A DNA stretch of 64,000 nt from Psychrobacter sp. FME6 (GTDB lineage Bacteria; Pseudomonadota; Gammaproteobacteria; Pseudomonadales; Moraxellaceae), in NCBI RefSeq assembly GCF_014861365.1, contig NZ_RRYW01000002.1:30163-94162 (forward strand), given 5' to 3'. A model generated the notes under the pieces. It had not been told where the DNA came from, ran no database searches, and saw only the letters and a list, made by a program, of their open reading frames with translations. Below are positions 56,288 to 64,000 of the stretch, piece by piece (the stretch's first letter is position 1; the number at the start of each line of letters is the position of its first letter). The position numbers were made by a program, and so were the translations under genes.

Positions 56288-58069
56288 TTATTCTTTAGCC
56301 AAAGGTAGGGTTAAGCTAACCATGACACCAGAACGCTGATTCTCATCAGTACCAATTTTATCGTTATTAGCATTGACGTTATTAATAGTTACCTGACCTC
56401 CATGATGTTCAATCACTTGCTTCACTAAAGTTAAACCAAGTCCCGAGCCTTTTTTGAGGGTGCTACTAGCCATGCTAGGTGGCGCTTGCTTAACGCCTTG
56501 TGCTGAATCCTCATTTGACGAATATTCTGATAAATGATTTGATGGATTATAAGCAGGTTGGCTCTGATGCGATAAGCTGAAATAACGGTCAAACGCTTTG
56601 TCAACGGCATAGTTAGGCAGCAATTTACCATCGTTAAAGATGTCAATGGTCACATTTCGCGCGGTACTATTTTGCGCTGAACTATGTTGCGTAATGCTGT
56701 GCAGATAAATAACGACTTTGCTATCAGCAAAATGGATGGCATTATCCAATACATTTTGCAGTACTTGTACCAACCAAAACTGGTCAGCGAAAACGCTGGT
56801 ATTTGCCAAGATATCTGGTGATAAAAGGGTTGTTTCAGTAACCTGCTTTTCGTCAAGATAGATATCGATAGCTGGCAAGTGTTGCTGTTGCAACTTAGCA
56901 GCGTTGTCTTTTGCGAGGGTCCGTAATAATGGTAATAAAGGCGTCAGCTGCCGATTCAGCTTAAAGGTTGGTTGCTCAACCTTAGCAAGCAGCAGTAATC
57001 GATCAATTAGCTGCTGCATTTTGATACTTTGTTCACCGATGGATTGGATCAGCATCTGTTGATCTTCTTCATCAAGTCCGTCATCTTCTAGCAACTCACT
57101 ACTAGCGCGAATGGCGGTTAAGGGACTTTTGAGCTCATGGGTAAGCGTATGGACATAATCGGTGACATAAGCGCGGTTTTCCAATCGATGCTTCATAGAT
57201 TCAATGGTATCTGTCAGGCTATTGAGTTCATGACCTAAGTAAAAATACGGCTTTTTGGTATCTTCTGCTAGCGCACTGGTGTATTGGGTCACTAAACTGA
57301 TGCTTTGCTTGAGCCACCATGCGACCAATCCTGCTAATATAAGAGCGGCAATACTCATGAATAGCGCTGTGATAAGCATACGATTGCGCGTATTGTCCAA
57401 ATAAGGCAACACGCTAGCAATAGGTTTACCGACGCTGACCACACCAATCAGATGACCAGTTTCATCCTTGATTGGCTGCGCCACATACATAATTGTACCA
57501 TCGCGCTGATTATAATCTCGCGTGGTACTTCTCGCGCCATACTGACCTTTTAAGGTTAAGTACACATCATTCCAGCGACTGTAATCTCGCCCTTCGTCAT
57601 TGTCAGGCTCGGGTAAAGAGTCGTATATGACCAGGCCTGTATCATCCGTTACGTATATCCGAAAGCTACTATAGCTTTTGTTTTTATACTCTGGGTCTTG
57701 AGTTTTACCAACCGCTGGCATGCCAATAAATGCCGCATCAAGTCTTACTTGATAGACACCATCGTATAGCTGCCCTGAAGATAGTGGCATTTGCAAACTT
57801 GCCGCGAGCAGCTTACTGGTATCTAATAAGGTATCTTCCATGACTTGCTGTGCTGTCGGTTTGATATAACCAAACAGCTGAGTAAAGACGACCATACCGC
57901 AAATGATGAGTACGAGAGCAACTGCTAACCAAATCCTAAAAAATATACTCAAATTGAGTAGTCGTTTTGGCTCTGTTATTTGCTGTGCGGTGCCAATAGG
58001 ATGCAATTTTGCATACCAGTTACTTTGGCTAACATGCTCGTTAATACGGTTATGGGTGTTTTGATTCAT
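56288..58069 (-). CDS. creC: CreC-like sensor histidine kinase
   Basis: 593 aa. Two membrane helices (about 43-66 and 230-252) enclose a periplasmic sensor region with a Cache-like feel (TGLVIYDSLPEP, GTIMYVAQPI). A HAMP-like linker leads to the DHp box with H311 (THELKSPLTAIRASSELL) and the ATPase domain with NALDN-type VLDNAIHF and GSGLGLTLV. An extra Ser/Asn-rich stretch of about 30 residues expands the ATP lid before GSGLGL. It follows its response regulator by 68 nt. The symbol is by resemblance. Confidence 0.85.
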   Translation of the reverse strand: MNQNTHNRINEHVSQSNWYAKLHPIGTAQQITEPKRLLNLSIFFRIWLAVALVLIICGMVVFTQLFGYIKPTAQQVMEDTLLDTSKLLAASLQMPLSSGQLYDGVYQVRLDAAFIGMPAVGKTQDPEYKNKSYSSFRIYVTDDTGLVIYDSLPEPDNDEGRDYSRWNDVYLTLKGQYGARSTTRDYNQRDGTIMYVAQPIKDETGHLIGVVSVGKPIASVLPYLDNTRNRMLITALFMSIAALILAGLVAWWLKQSISLVTQYTSALAEDTKKPYFYLGHELNSLTDTIESMKHRLENRAYVTDYVHTLTHELKSPLTAIRASSELLEDDGLDEEDQQMLIQSIGEQSIKMQQLIDRLLLLAKVEQPTFKLNRQLTPLLPLLRTLAKDNAAKLQQQHLPAIDIYLDEKQVTETTLLSPDILANTSVFADQFWLVQVLQNVLDNAIHFADSKVVIYLHSITQHSSAQNSTARNVTIDIFNDGKLLPNYAVDKAFDRYFSLSHQSQPAYNPSNHLSEYSSNEDSAQGVKQAPPSMASSTLKKGSGLGLTLVKQVIEHHGGQVTINNVNANNDKIGTDENQRSGVMVSLTLPLAKE

Positions 58070-58137
58070 ATTATTAGGCGTGTTCTTTGACGTTATAGAA
58101 AGTCAGTTTTAATCAAAATACGACTATGGGCATGCAG

Positions 58138-58914
58138 CTAGGCGGGGCACAATGCATAACCGAGGCCACGATGTGTATGTATCACCTCAACACTAGGGTC
58201 GATGGTCGCTAGCTGCTTACGAATTGACTTAACATGGCTATCTATCGTCCGCGCTAAGCGATGATCGGGATAATCGCTGACAGCATTGAGTAGCTGTTCA
58301 CGGCTGAATACTTGGTTGGGCGCTTGTAGCAAGGTCAATAAAATTTTGCGCTCTGTGTTACTCAGCTCTAGCTTTTGCTCCTGCCACATTAACGAGTAAT
58401 TAAGCGGTTGGTAGTGCCAGATGCCAGATTGGCATTCAAAGGTTAACGCTTGCCCTGACATATTATGCGAAGAGGCTGGATTTGCTGTATCGTTTGTCTC
58501 TATGGTAGTAGTCTGCTGCGAAAGCAAATGCTCACGTCGCCAAATGGCTTTTAGACGGGCAACCAATTCTCGTGGGCTAAAAGGCTTGGCACAGTAGTCA
58601 TCGCCGCCCATCTCTAAGCCTAAAATACGATCGACCTCATCGCTACGCGCCGTCAAAAATACGATAGGGATATCCTTTAAAGCATCAATATCGGCTGTAT
58701 GACGTATTTGTTGGCAGAGGCTAAGACCATCACCATCTGGTAACCCAACATCCAATATGATCGCTGATAAATCTTTTGCCTCATCGCTATGTAGCATCGG
58801 TAGGACGCTACTGGCATTATCTAGCCACGTAATGTGCCAACCTTCACGCTTGCAAGTGACTTTAAGCGACATCGCAATAGCAGGGTCATCCTCTACCAAT
58901 AAAATATGGGTCAT
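58138..58914 (-). CDS. creB: CreB-like OmpR-family response regulator
   Basis: 258 aa. Receiver domain with D9/D10, phospho-acceptor D55 (IILDVGLPDGDG), T88 and K110; SDEVDRILGLEMGGDDYCAKPFSPREL closely resembles CreB. A linker of about 40 residues precedes the winged-helix DNA-binding domain ending HTHRGLGYAL. It heads the two-gene operon with the kinase. Confidence 0.87.
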   Translation of the reverse strand: MTHILLVEDDPAIAMSLKVTCKREGWHITWLDNASSVLPMLHSDEAKDLSAIILDVGLPDGDGLSLCQQIRHTADIDALKDIPIVFLTARSDEVDRILGLEMGGDDYCAKPFSPRELVARLKAIWRREHLLSQQTTTIETNDTANPASSHNMSGQALTFECQSGIWHYQPLNYSLMWQEQKLELSNTERKILLTLLQAPNQVFSREQLLNAVSDYPDHRLARTIDSHVKSIRKQLATIDPSVEVIHTHRGLGYALCPA

Positions 58915-59277
58915 AGGTTTTATATCACTATATAAGATAAGAAAATGGCTTAAGATACATAACTCATTTATGTCTAACCATTATACGAACATTGAAAAAC
59001 AAGAGTAGGGCGTCATACAATGGTTAACGTATTGAGTATAAACCTACTGAATGATCGTAGCATAAAAGCCGTTCTAGCTTTTGGACCCAGTAAGTAAATG
59101 ATGTGAAAAATTGATGAAAATTGGGGTTGTTAGCGAATAGTTTTTCTGACTGGCGGTTTTGTTTAAAGGCTGTAGAATAATCAGCAGTTTGAAAATAATA
59201 CCAAGATAAAATATGTTGCAACGATATATCTCGTTAAGAATATAGAGTTGTTATGACTATAAAGGAAATTAGGCTAT
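58915..59277. other. Divergent region between the response regulator and carboxylesterase genes
   Basis: 363 nt with no supported gene. Nothing beyond ordinary AT-rich promoter DNA is recognised. Confidence 0.35.
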
Positions 59278-59949
59278 ATGAGCAATTATTTAGATGCTGT
59301 GATTGTTGAGCATAATCCATCGCAAAAAAAAATAGATAGAGCCGTTATTTGGTTGCATGGCTTAGGTGCAAGCGGTCATGACTTTGAGCCAATCGTTCCG
59401 CAGTTAGGGCTGGCTGATAATATGGCCGTACGTTTTATCTTTCCACATGCGCCTAAGCGTGCAGTGACCGTCAATGGTGGAATGGTAATGCCGGCGTGGT
59501 ATGACATTATAGAGATGAGCCTTGAGCGTAAAATTGATGTTACTCAGATTGAAGAGTCTTCTCAGCAAATAAGAGAATTAATCAGCCGTGAGCTAGAGCG
59601 TGGCGTGTCACCTGAGCATATTGTTATTGCAGGATTTTCACAGGGCGGAGCAGTGGCTTATCATGTCGCGCTCAGCTATCCAGAGCGCTTGGCTGGATTG
59701 ATGACGCTATCTACTTATCTAGCGACTAATGACAATATCAACTATAGTACTGCTAATAAAAACATACCAATATTGATTGAGCATGGTACGCATGACCCCG
59801 TCGTTCCTTCTGTTTTGGGTGAACAGGCGCAGCAGCTACTATCAGAGAAGGGCTATAATGTTGTTTATCATACTTATCCGATGGCACATCAGGTTTGTAT
59901 GCCGCAGATTCAAAATATCGGTAAGTGGCTAAATAAAGTTTTAGCTTAG
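59278..59949 (+). CDS. Carboxylesterase/phospholipase (alpha/beta hydrolase)
   Basis: 223 aa of the EstB/acyl-protein-thioesterase group. The nucleophile elbow is GFSQGG (S121), with D173 in HGTHDPVVP and H204 in MAHQVCM completing the triad; LHGLGASGHDF forms the oxyanion region. AAAGGAA precedes the ATG. It is soluble and likely hydrolyses short acyl esters. It lies upstream of ssrA. Confidence 0.9.
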   Translation: MSNYLDAVIVEHNPSQKKIDRAVIWLHGLGASGHDFEPIVPQLGLADNMAVRFIFPHAPKRAVTVNGGMVMPAWYDIIEMSLERKIDVTQIEESSQQIRELISRELERGVSPEHIVIAGFSQGGAVAYHVALSYPERLAGLMTLSTYLATNDNINYSTANKNIPILIEHGTHDPVVPSVLGEQAQQLLSEKGYNVVYHTYPMAHQVCMPQIQNIGKWLNKVLA

Positions 59950-59991
59950 CCCAATAGGCTGTAACGTAATGTAATAGGGGCTTATTACAGC

Positions 59992-60021
59992 TTGAAACCT
60001 GAGCTATATATCGTATATAAT
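59992..60021 (+). promoter_or_regulatory. Promoter of ssrA
   Basis: TTGAAA (59992-59997) and a perfect TATAAT (60016-60021) spaced by 18 nt, just upstream of the mature tmRNA 5' end. Confidence 0.75.
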
Positions 60022-60034
60022 AGCCAGTCTTATT

Positions 60035-60393
60035 GGGGATGTTCTGGCTTCGACGCTGGTGATGAAACTCAATGATGCATGTCGAGAGTATATGTCCTCT
60101 CGTTAATCCAACATATATTGTTATAGTCGCAAACGACGAAACTTACGCTCTAGCAGCTTAAACCCTGCTTACTTGGTTGCTGATCACCTACAGTTGGTCA
60201 ACTAAGTTGAAGCGTCCGCATGTAGGCTCGCCACAAGTGATTGTCTCAATTGCTTGGGTTCAAAAGTAGAGAATCGTCCAATCCATCCTGACTGTCGGAT
60301 CGGTGCGGACTAAAACTAAAGACAGAAACTAAACATGTAGATTCATGAGCGTAATGCTGGCGGACGCGGGTTCAACTCCCGCCATCTCCACCA
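60035..60393 (+). ncRNA. ssrA: Transfer-messenger RNA
   Basis: 359 nt. The 5' end GGGGATGTTCTGGCTTCGAC and the 3' end GGTTCAACTCCCGCCATCTC plus CACCA form the tRNA-Ala-like acceptor and T arm. The internal tag reading frame at 60129-60161 encodes ANDETYALAA and a TAA stop. It rescues stalled ribosomes with SmpB. Its 3' end is a common integration site, and the DNA beyond it here is accessory. Confidence 0.97.
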
Positions 60394-60404
60394 AATATTG
60401 TTAA

Positions 60405-60440
60405 AGAAGTCAGTCACTTAGGTGGCTGGCTTTTTTTTGG
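60405..60440 (+). terminator. Terminator of ssrA
   Basis: GTCAGTCAC pairs with GTGGCTGGC (with G-T wobbles) and is followed by eight T residues. Confidence 0.8.
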
Positions 60441-60498
60441 TTTAATCTTTCTATTAGCTACTATAGTCAAAGTATATAATGAAAGCTTTTGCCTCGGG

Positions 60499-61863
60499 CT
60501 AGTTTGGTATAGGTGTCAAATCACGCTTATCGATCCAACCAAATTTAGTACCATTTTTATAAGATACTTGTACCCAATCTTCATTTTGGTTGACGGCTTC
60601 AATCGAATCACCTTTAATATAGTAATTTGGTGATGATCTAGACTCAAAATCCTCTGTTAGTATCTCTGCTTTCTCTGATATGACAGTATATTTAGTAGGA
60701 GGCGAAGGACATTGACCAAGGATATCATTTTCGGAATTTTGAACCTCTAAATCTTCTGGCTCAGCGGTAGGGCTAGATACATTATAATCCGTTAGATGTT
60801 CGCAATAAAACGCATTATTACCCATATACCCCTTCACTATTACTTTTGCAATCTTCCATTCATCATTATCTAATGTAAAGTAATAGTCTTTATATGGGTA
60901 GCCTCGACTACCAAAATATGTTGATAAAATAAAGCCTGTACTATTAGTGCGCGGGGAAAGGCTGCTGAAGTAAAATAACCCATCTTCAGTATAATTAATA
61001 CTATTTAAACTCAGCATATATTTATCATTAGGCACTCCTAAATATACGACCAAGTCGTTTCCTTGATAGCCACTTCCGCTTGAATTTAATTTATTAATAT
61101 GAGTAATAACTTTATCATCAATGCCATCTCCATTGATATCAAAAGTGAAGATCTTATGTGTTTTTTTCTCATGCTTTTCTACAATATCTGTAAAAGAAAA
61201 TGATTTAGGATCTTCCTTTATGTACTCCCCATCAATCAGATAAATATGGGTGCTACAACTCTTACCTGTATTATCTATAACTTTAATGGCGTTAGCGTCG
61301 GCTTTAGTATTTGCAGTTATCGACTCAATACCCCCACAATGCCATTCAGCTATTTCAAACATATAAGTGTGTAAAAATCCACTATCATCAAACAGAATAG
61401 CGTTGTATGTCAGATATTCTTCTGTTGTCGCAGGTAATATCAAAATTTGCCTATTAGCATCATTAGAGAAAACACTAATTCTCTTTAATGCACTTTTTAA
61501 ATCTACTTCATAAGTATAATTAAAACGCCCATCAAACCCTTTGCTGACAACGCTACCATTCATTATTAAGGTTAAATCAGACTCATCATCACCAAATAGG
61601 TTGATAGAGATGGCAGTATTATCATGTCTAATGTCAATTTTATCCTGACTATTATCATAGACTATGGATGGATTTATTTTATTAAAAATAAGCGGGTTAC
61701 TGTTATCCTCTAAGAGAGAGCTGTTTTCAATATTCGTTATGACTGTATTGTCATTTTTAATATCAGTTTTATTGATAGCATCATCGTTTGTATTAGTATC
61801 ACCGTAGTTATTTGTGCATGATACTAATACAAAAATGAAAAAAAGAGTGATTATTATTCTCAC
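60499..61863 (-). CDS. SH3-domain lipoprotein of unknown function
   Basis: 454 aa from GTG at 61863, with AAGGG at good spacing; a start at 61890 is less likely. The signal peptide ends in a lipobox (FVLVSC). The middle holds a calcium-loop-like motif (FDINGDGIDDKV) of the FG-GAP/VCBS kind. The C-terminal 65 residues resemble a bacterial SH3 domain (YTVISEKAEIL ... WVQVSYKNGTKFGWI). The gene is visibly more AT-rich than the core genes and is convergent with ssrA, so it is probably acquired. It begins 26 nt after a truncated gene on the same strand. Confidence 0.75.
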   Translation of the reverse strand: MRIIITLFFIFVLVSCTNNYGDTNTNDDAINKTDIKNDNTVITNIENSSLLEDNSNPLIFNKINPSIVYDNSQDKIDIRHDNTAISINLFGDDESDLTLIMNGSVVSKGFDGRFNYTYEVDLKSALKRISVFSNDANRQILILPATTEEYLTYNAILFDDSGFLHTYMFEIAEWHCGGIESITANTKADANAIKVIDNTGKSCSTHIYLIDGEYIKEDPKSFSFTDIVEKHEKKTHKIFTFDINGDGIDDKVITHINKLNSSGSGYQGNDLVVYLGVPNDKYMLSLNSINYTEDGLFYFSSLSPRTNSTGFILSTYFGSRGYPYKDYYFTLDNDEWKIAKVIVKGYMGNNAFYCEHLTDYNVSSPTAEPEDLEVQNSENDILGQCPSPPTKYTVISEKAEILTEDFESRSSPNYYIKGDSIEAVNQNEDWVQVSYKNGTKFGWIDKRDLTPIPN

Positions 61864-61889
61864 TGTAGATCCCTTGTATTTAAGATACA

Positions 61890-61961
61890 TTAGGTATGCC
61901 TGATTTTTGCTGTACTTTGTTGCAACCTTCTTTCTTCTTCAGACATCTCGTCATAAGTCTT
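61890..61961 (-). pseudogene. C-terminal remnant of a gene cut by the IS3 element
   Basis: An open frame runs out of the IS3 left end and encodes KTYDEMSEEERRLQQSTAKI and three more residues before a TAA at 61890-61892. It is the last 23 codons of a minus-strand gene whose body has been lost or moved to the other side of the insertion. Confidence 0.55.
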
Positions 61962-62011
61962 TGAACCGCCCCGGGATTGTCGGAGACTTAATATTCTGAG
62001 AGAATACGACA

Positions 62012-62320
62012 ATGAAAAAACAAACCTACACTCCTGAGATGAAAGAACGCGCCGTTCTCATGCTGATTGAAGCGTCGAGCGATTACCCCTCCACATGGTC
62101 AGCCATTTAAGCCATTGCCCCTAAGATTGGCTGCACACCTGAAACCTTACGATCATGGCATAAAAAGCACATCGATCAAACTATTCCTGCCTCAGTGCAA
62201 GCGCAAAGTGACAAAGAGCGCATCAAAGCGCTTGAACGCGAGAATAAAGAGCTTAAACAAGCTAATGAAATTATACGCAAGGCTGCGGCTTTTTTCGCCC
62301 AGGCGGAGACGGGCCGCTGA
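62012..62320 (+). pseudogene. IS3-family orfA with an in-frame stop codon
   Basis: orfA encodes the helix-turn-helix protein beginning MKKQTYTPEMKERAVLMLIE. A TAA at 62108-62110 (codon 33) interrupts the frame just after STWSAI, while the rest (IGCTPETLRSWHKKHI) continues intact to a TGA at 62318. This probably disables the full-length transposase. Confidence 0.85.
62290..62296 (+). promoter_or_regulatory. Programmed -1 frameshift heptamer
   Basis: TTTTTTC in the orfA frame reads T TTT TTC, the X XXY YYZ slippery pattern. A -1 slip leads into the orfB frame through FFRPGGDGPLTKTMIQ. Confidence 0.75.
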
Positions 62321-62328
62321 CTAAAACC

Positions 62329-63231
62329 ATGATTCAATTCATCGACGACAATAAACATCTTTATGGGATCGAGCCAATTTGTAGAGTATTACCGATTGCC
62401 CCGTCAACCTATTATCGTGCTAAAGACTTGGAGAGCTGCCCTGAAAAGCGCTCATTACGCAGTCAACATGACGACTATTATATCAGTGAGATTAAACGCA
62501 TCTGGCAGGACAGTAAATGCCGTTATGGTGTCCGTAAGGTATGGCAGCAGATGAAATCTGACGGGTTAAAGGTTGCTCGTTGCACCGTAGAGCGTTTAAT
62601 GAGGCAGCATGGCTTACAAGGCGTTTGGCGTGGTAAGGGTAAGACTACCACCAACAGCCGTGACGATCAGAAGCGCGCTGATGACTTGGTTAATCGCAAC
62701 TTCAATGCGCATCGCCCTAATCAGCTATGGGTGGCTGACTTTACCTATATCAAGACGACAAGCGGCTGGGTATATACCGCTTTTATCATTGATGTGTTTG
62801 CTCGCACTATCGTCGGCTGGAAAGTATCGAGTCGCATGAATACCGATATGGTGATGGCAGCATTAAATCAAGCGATAACAGATAGAAACAATCCCAAAGA
62901 TGTCATTCATCACAGTGATCGCGGGGTTCAGTACTTATCCATTCGCTACACAGATAAGATGAAGGACTCTGGCATCATTGCCTCGGTCGGCACCACAGGC
63001 GATTCATACGACAATGCCTTAGCTGAAACGGTCAATGGTCTGTATAAGTCCGAGGTGATTGAGTATCTACAAGAGCAATGGCACGGTGTGAACGATGCTG
63101 AACTGGCAACCCTTGAGTGGGTAGACTGGTTTAATAAAACCCGTTTACATGGCACGATTGGATATGTGTCACCCTTTGAGTTTGAAAAGCGGTATTATGA
63201 TAGTTTAATCCTGTCAGGCATCGCTGCCTGA
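62329..63231 (+). CDS. IS3-family transposase orfB (DDE integrase core)
   Basis: 300 aa from the ATG; the natural product is the orfA-orfB fusion made by frameshifting. The catalytic triad is D137 (WVADFTYI), D197 (HSDRG) and E233 (NALAETVNGLYKSE). The HTH_21 region (GIEPICRVLPIAPSTYY) and the end segment EWVDWFNKTRLHGTIGY are typical of the IS3 group. The orfB frame is intact, but orfA is interrupted. Confidence 0.93.
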   Translation: MIQFIDDNKHLYGIEPICRVLPIAPSTYYRAKDLESCPEKRSLRSQHDDYYISEIKRIWQDSKCRYGVRKVWQQMKSDGLKVARCTVERLMRQHGLQGVWRGKGKTTTNSRDDQKRADDLVNRNFNAHRPNQLWVADFTYIKTTSGWVYTAFIIDVFARTIVGWKVSSRMNTDMVMAALNQAITDRNNPKDVIHHSDRGVQYLSIRYTDKMKDSGIIASVGTTGDSYDNALAETVNGLYKSEVIEYLQEQWHGVNDAELATLEWVDWFNKTRLHGTIGYVSPFEFEKRYYDSLILSGIAA

Positions 63232-63324
63232 CTCAAGTAAATCACTCTCCGATAAAGTCGGGGCGGTTCATTGTTGTGGTAAACAAGAGTGTAAGGCGTT
63301 GCTTATTTTTTTCAACTATTTCCC

Positions 63325-63342
63325 AATTCTATACAGCCCCTA
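63325..63342 (-). repeat. Orphan terminal inverted repeat of the 5.3-kb MITE-like element
   Basis: AATTCTATACAGCCCCTA is identical to the last 18 bases of the MITE-like element at 5564-5581. The DNA inward of it does not match, so it is the end of a related insertion sequence that was cut off by the IS3 element. Confidence 0.7.
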
Positions 63343-63554
63343 ATATAAGCGACCCCAGTATGGGCAAAAGCGTCAATTTTACCACGGTGTCTACCTTTAC
63401 TCCAAACACCATAATGCCAACCAAAATCCCAAACTGGAGATCCAGTTCTTGCACTATTGTATGCATCTGGATTAGTTAAGCTCTGCACGCCTGGGTGCGT
63501 AGTTCCTTTAACCGATTTAATCAGTTTCTCCCCTAACATTAAATGAATCTTAGA
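63343..63554 (-). pseudogene. Internal fragment of an unidentified gene between two insertions
   Basis: A minus-strand frame is open from the IS30 side (stop at 63555-63557) to the orphan repeat. It encodes MLGEKLIKSVKGTTHPGVQ and continues through SPVWDFGWHYGVWSKGRHRG to AHTGVAYI. It lacks a start signal and runs into the repeat at 63342. I do not recognise the family. The C-terminal remnant at 61890-61961 is on the same strand and may come from the same gene. Confidence 0.45.
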
Positions 63555-64000
63555 TTAACACATGAAGTGCAATACCAAATGCGAGGTGAAAAAAAGACCT
63601 AGATGCGCTAGCATCAAAGTTTTTATCCACCGCCAAAGTGAGATTGCAACCATGAACTATACACATCTAAGCCTAGGGGAACGATACCAGATTTATGCCC
63701 TGATAGGGGCAGAACATAGTATTAAATTTATAGCTCGAGCATTAGGCAGAAGTCCCAGCACCATATCAAGAGAGATCAGACGCAATAAAAGCCTTCGAGG
63801 TTATCGGGTTAATCATGCTCATAACAAGGCTTGTGACAGACGAGCAAACAACGCCGTCACTATTATTACTGATATCTGGTGTTGGGTTACAGACAAGCTA
63901 AAAGACAGCTGGAGTCCTGAACAAATAGCCGGAGTTCATGGTGGTATTAGTCACATGAGCATCTATCGCTATATCTGGCGTGACAAGAGACAAGGCGGCA
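63555..64000 (+). mobile_element. IS30-family insertion sequence (cut by window end)
   Basis: The element probably begins near 63555, with an end around ATTAACACATGAAGTGCAAT, and carries the transposase gene at 63652. Its right end is outside the window, so its limits are uncertain. Confidence 0.6.
63652..64000 (+). CDS. IS30-family transposase (3' end cut by window)
   Basis: The N-terminal 116 residues are visible. MNYTHLSLGERYQIYALIG and the helix-turn-helix RALGRSPSTISREIRRN are typical of IS30, and SWSPEQIAG marks the second conserved segment. The DDE catalytic core lies beyond the window. Confidence 0.9.
   Translation, partial: MNYTHLSLGERYQIYALIGAEHSIKFIARALGRSPSTISREIRRNKSLRGYRVNHAHNKACDRRANNAVTIITDIWCWVTDKLKDSWSPEQIAGVHGGISHMSIYRYIWRDKRQGG

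Larger units (their letters stand above)
61962..63270 (+). mobile_element. IS3-family insertion sequence
   Basis: 1309 bp bounded by inverted repeats of about 25 bp: TGAACCGCCCCGGGATTGTC on the left and a matching TGAACCGCCCCGACTTTATC on the right strand. It carries orfA and orfB in the usual -1 arrangement. The three bases at each side (CTT and TTG) do not match, so there is no target duplication, which suggests later recombination. Confidence 0.9.

Noticed and set aside
62067..62324. 85-codon frame inside the IS3 orfA region
   Set aside because: It is in a different frame from orfA and its product does not resemble any transposase part.
1..64000. CRISPR arrays, tRNA or rRNA genes
   Set aside because: No regularly spaced repeats were seen; the only tRNA-like structure found is that of tmRNA, and no rRNA sequence is present.

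Overview
The window is a stretch of chromosome from a member of the Moraxellaceae, most like Psychrobacter. The assignment rests on protein sequences and gene order, not on a search: rpsA-ihfB-lapA-pyrF, prmA-DUF3426-fis-purH, alaS-lysC-csrA, a complete iscRSUA-hscBA-fdx operon, a CsrA with a long acidic tail, moderately AT-rich DNA and a tmRNA tag reading ANDETYALAA. Almost all of it is ordinary core genome; only the last 3.6 kb looks accessory.

Layout. 1-8.6 kb: DNA and nucleotide maintenance and translation (ung cut by the window edge, tadA, cmk, rpsA, ihfB, lapA, pyrF, a phosphoesterase, a histidine phosphatase, rpsT). 9.3-18.9 kb: an NAD(P)-binding protein, rraA, a BCCT osmolyte carrier, mfd, a HIT protein and a membrane adenylate/guanylate cyclase. 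19.0-25.3 kb (minus strand): the isc iron-sulfur operon, preceded by a sigma70 promoter with an IscR type-1-like operator over its -35. 25.5-29.3 kb: an SCP2-like tail-anchored protein, HU and PpiD. 29.3-37.6 kb (minus): prmA, a zinc-ribbon membrane protein, fis and purH, then mrcB with a TPR lipoprotein. 38.0-51.5 kb: a CcoI/FixI-type copper ATPase, a Bax-inhibitor-1 protein, nadK, a DUF1315 protein, a HopJ-family protein, csrA, lysC, alaS, a DUF389 protein and a small membrane protein. 51.6-60.4 kb: an L,D-transpeptidase, prmB, aroC, a CreBC-like two-component system, a carboxylesterase and ssrA. 60.4-64.0 kb: an AT-rich lipoprotein gene, gene remnants, a nearly intact IS3 element whose orfA has a stop codon, an orphan inverted-repeat end and the start of an IS30 element. 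This looks like an island edge at the 3' end of ssrA.

The least expected structures are non-coding. (1) A family of interspersed elements near 9.0, 34.1 and 41.0 kb shares a core of about 33 nt. In the two full copies it is held in the loop of a stem of about 20 bp whose arms have unrelated sequences but are self-complementary in each copy. (2) A 270-bp MITE-like element between lapA and pyrF has 20-bp perfect terminal repeats and two internal hairpins; an orphan copy of its end lies in the IS cluster at 63.3 kb. (3) An intrinsic terminator abuts the ribosome binding site of purH, suggesting attenuation. (4) Several perfect palindromes lie in intergenic gaps (26.4, 46.3 and 53.1 kb).
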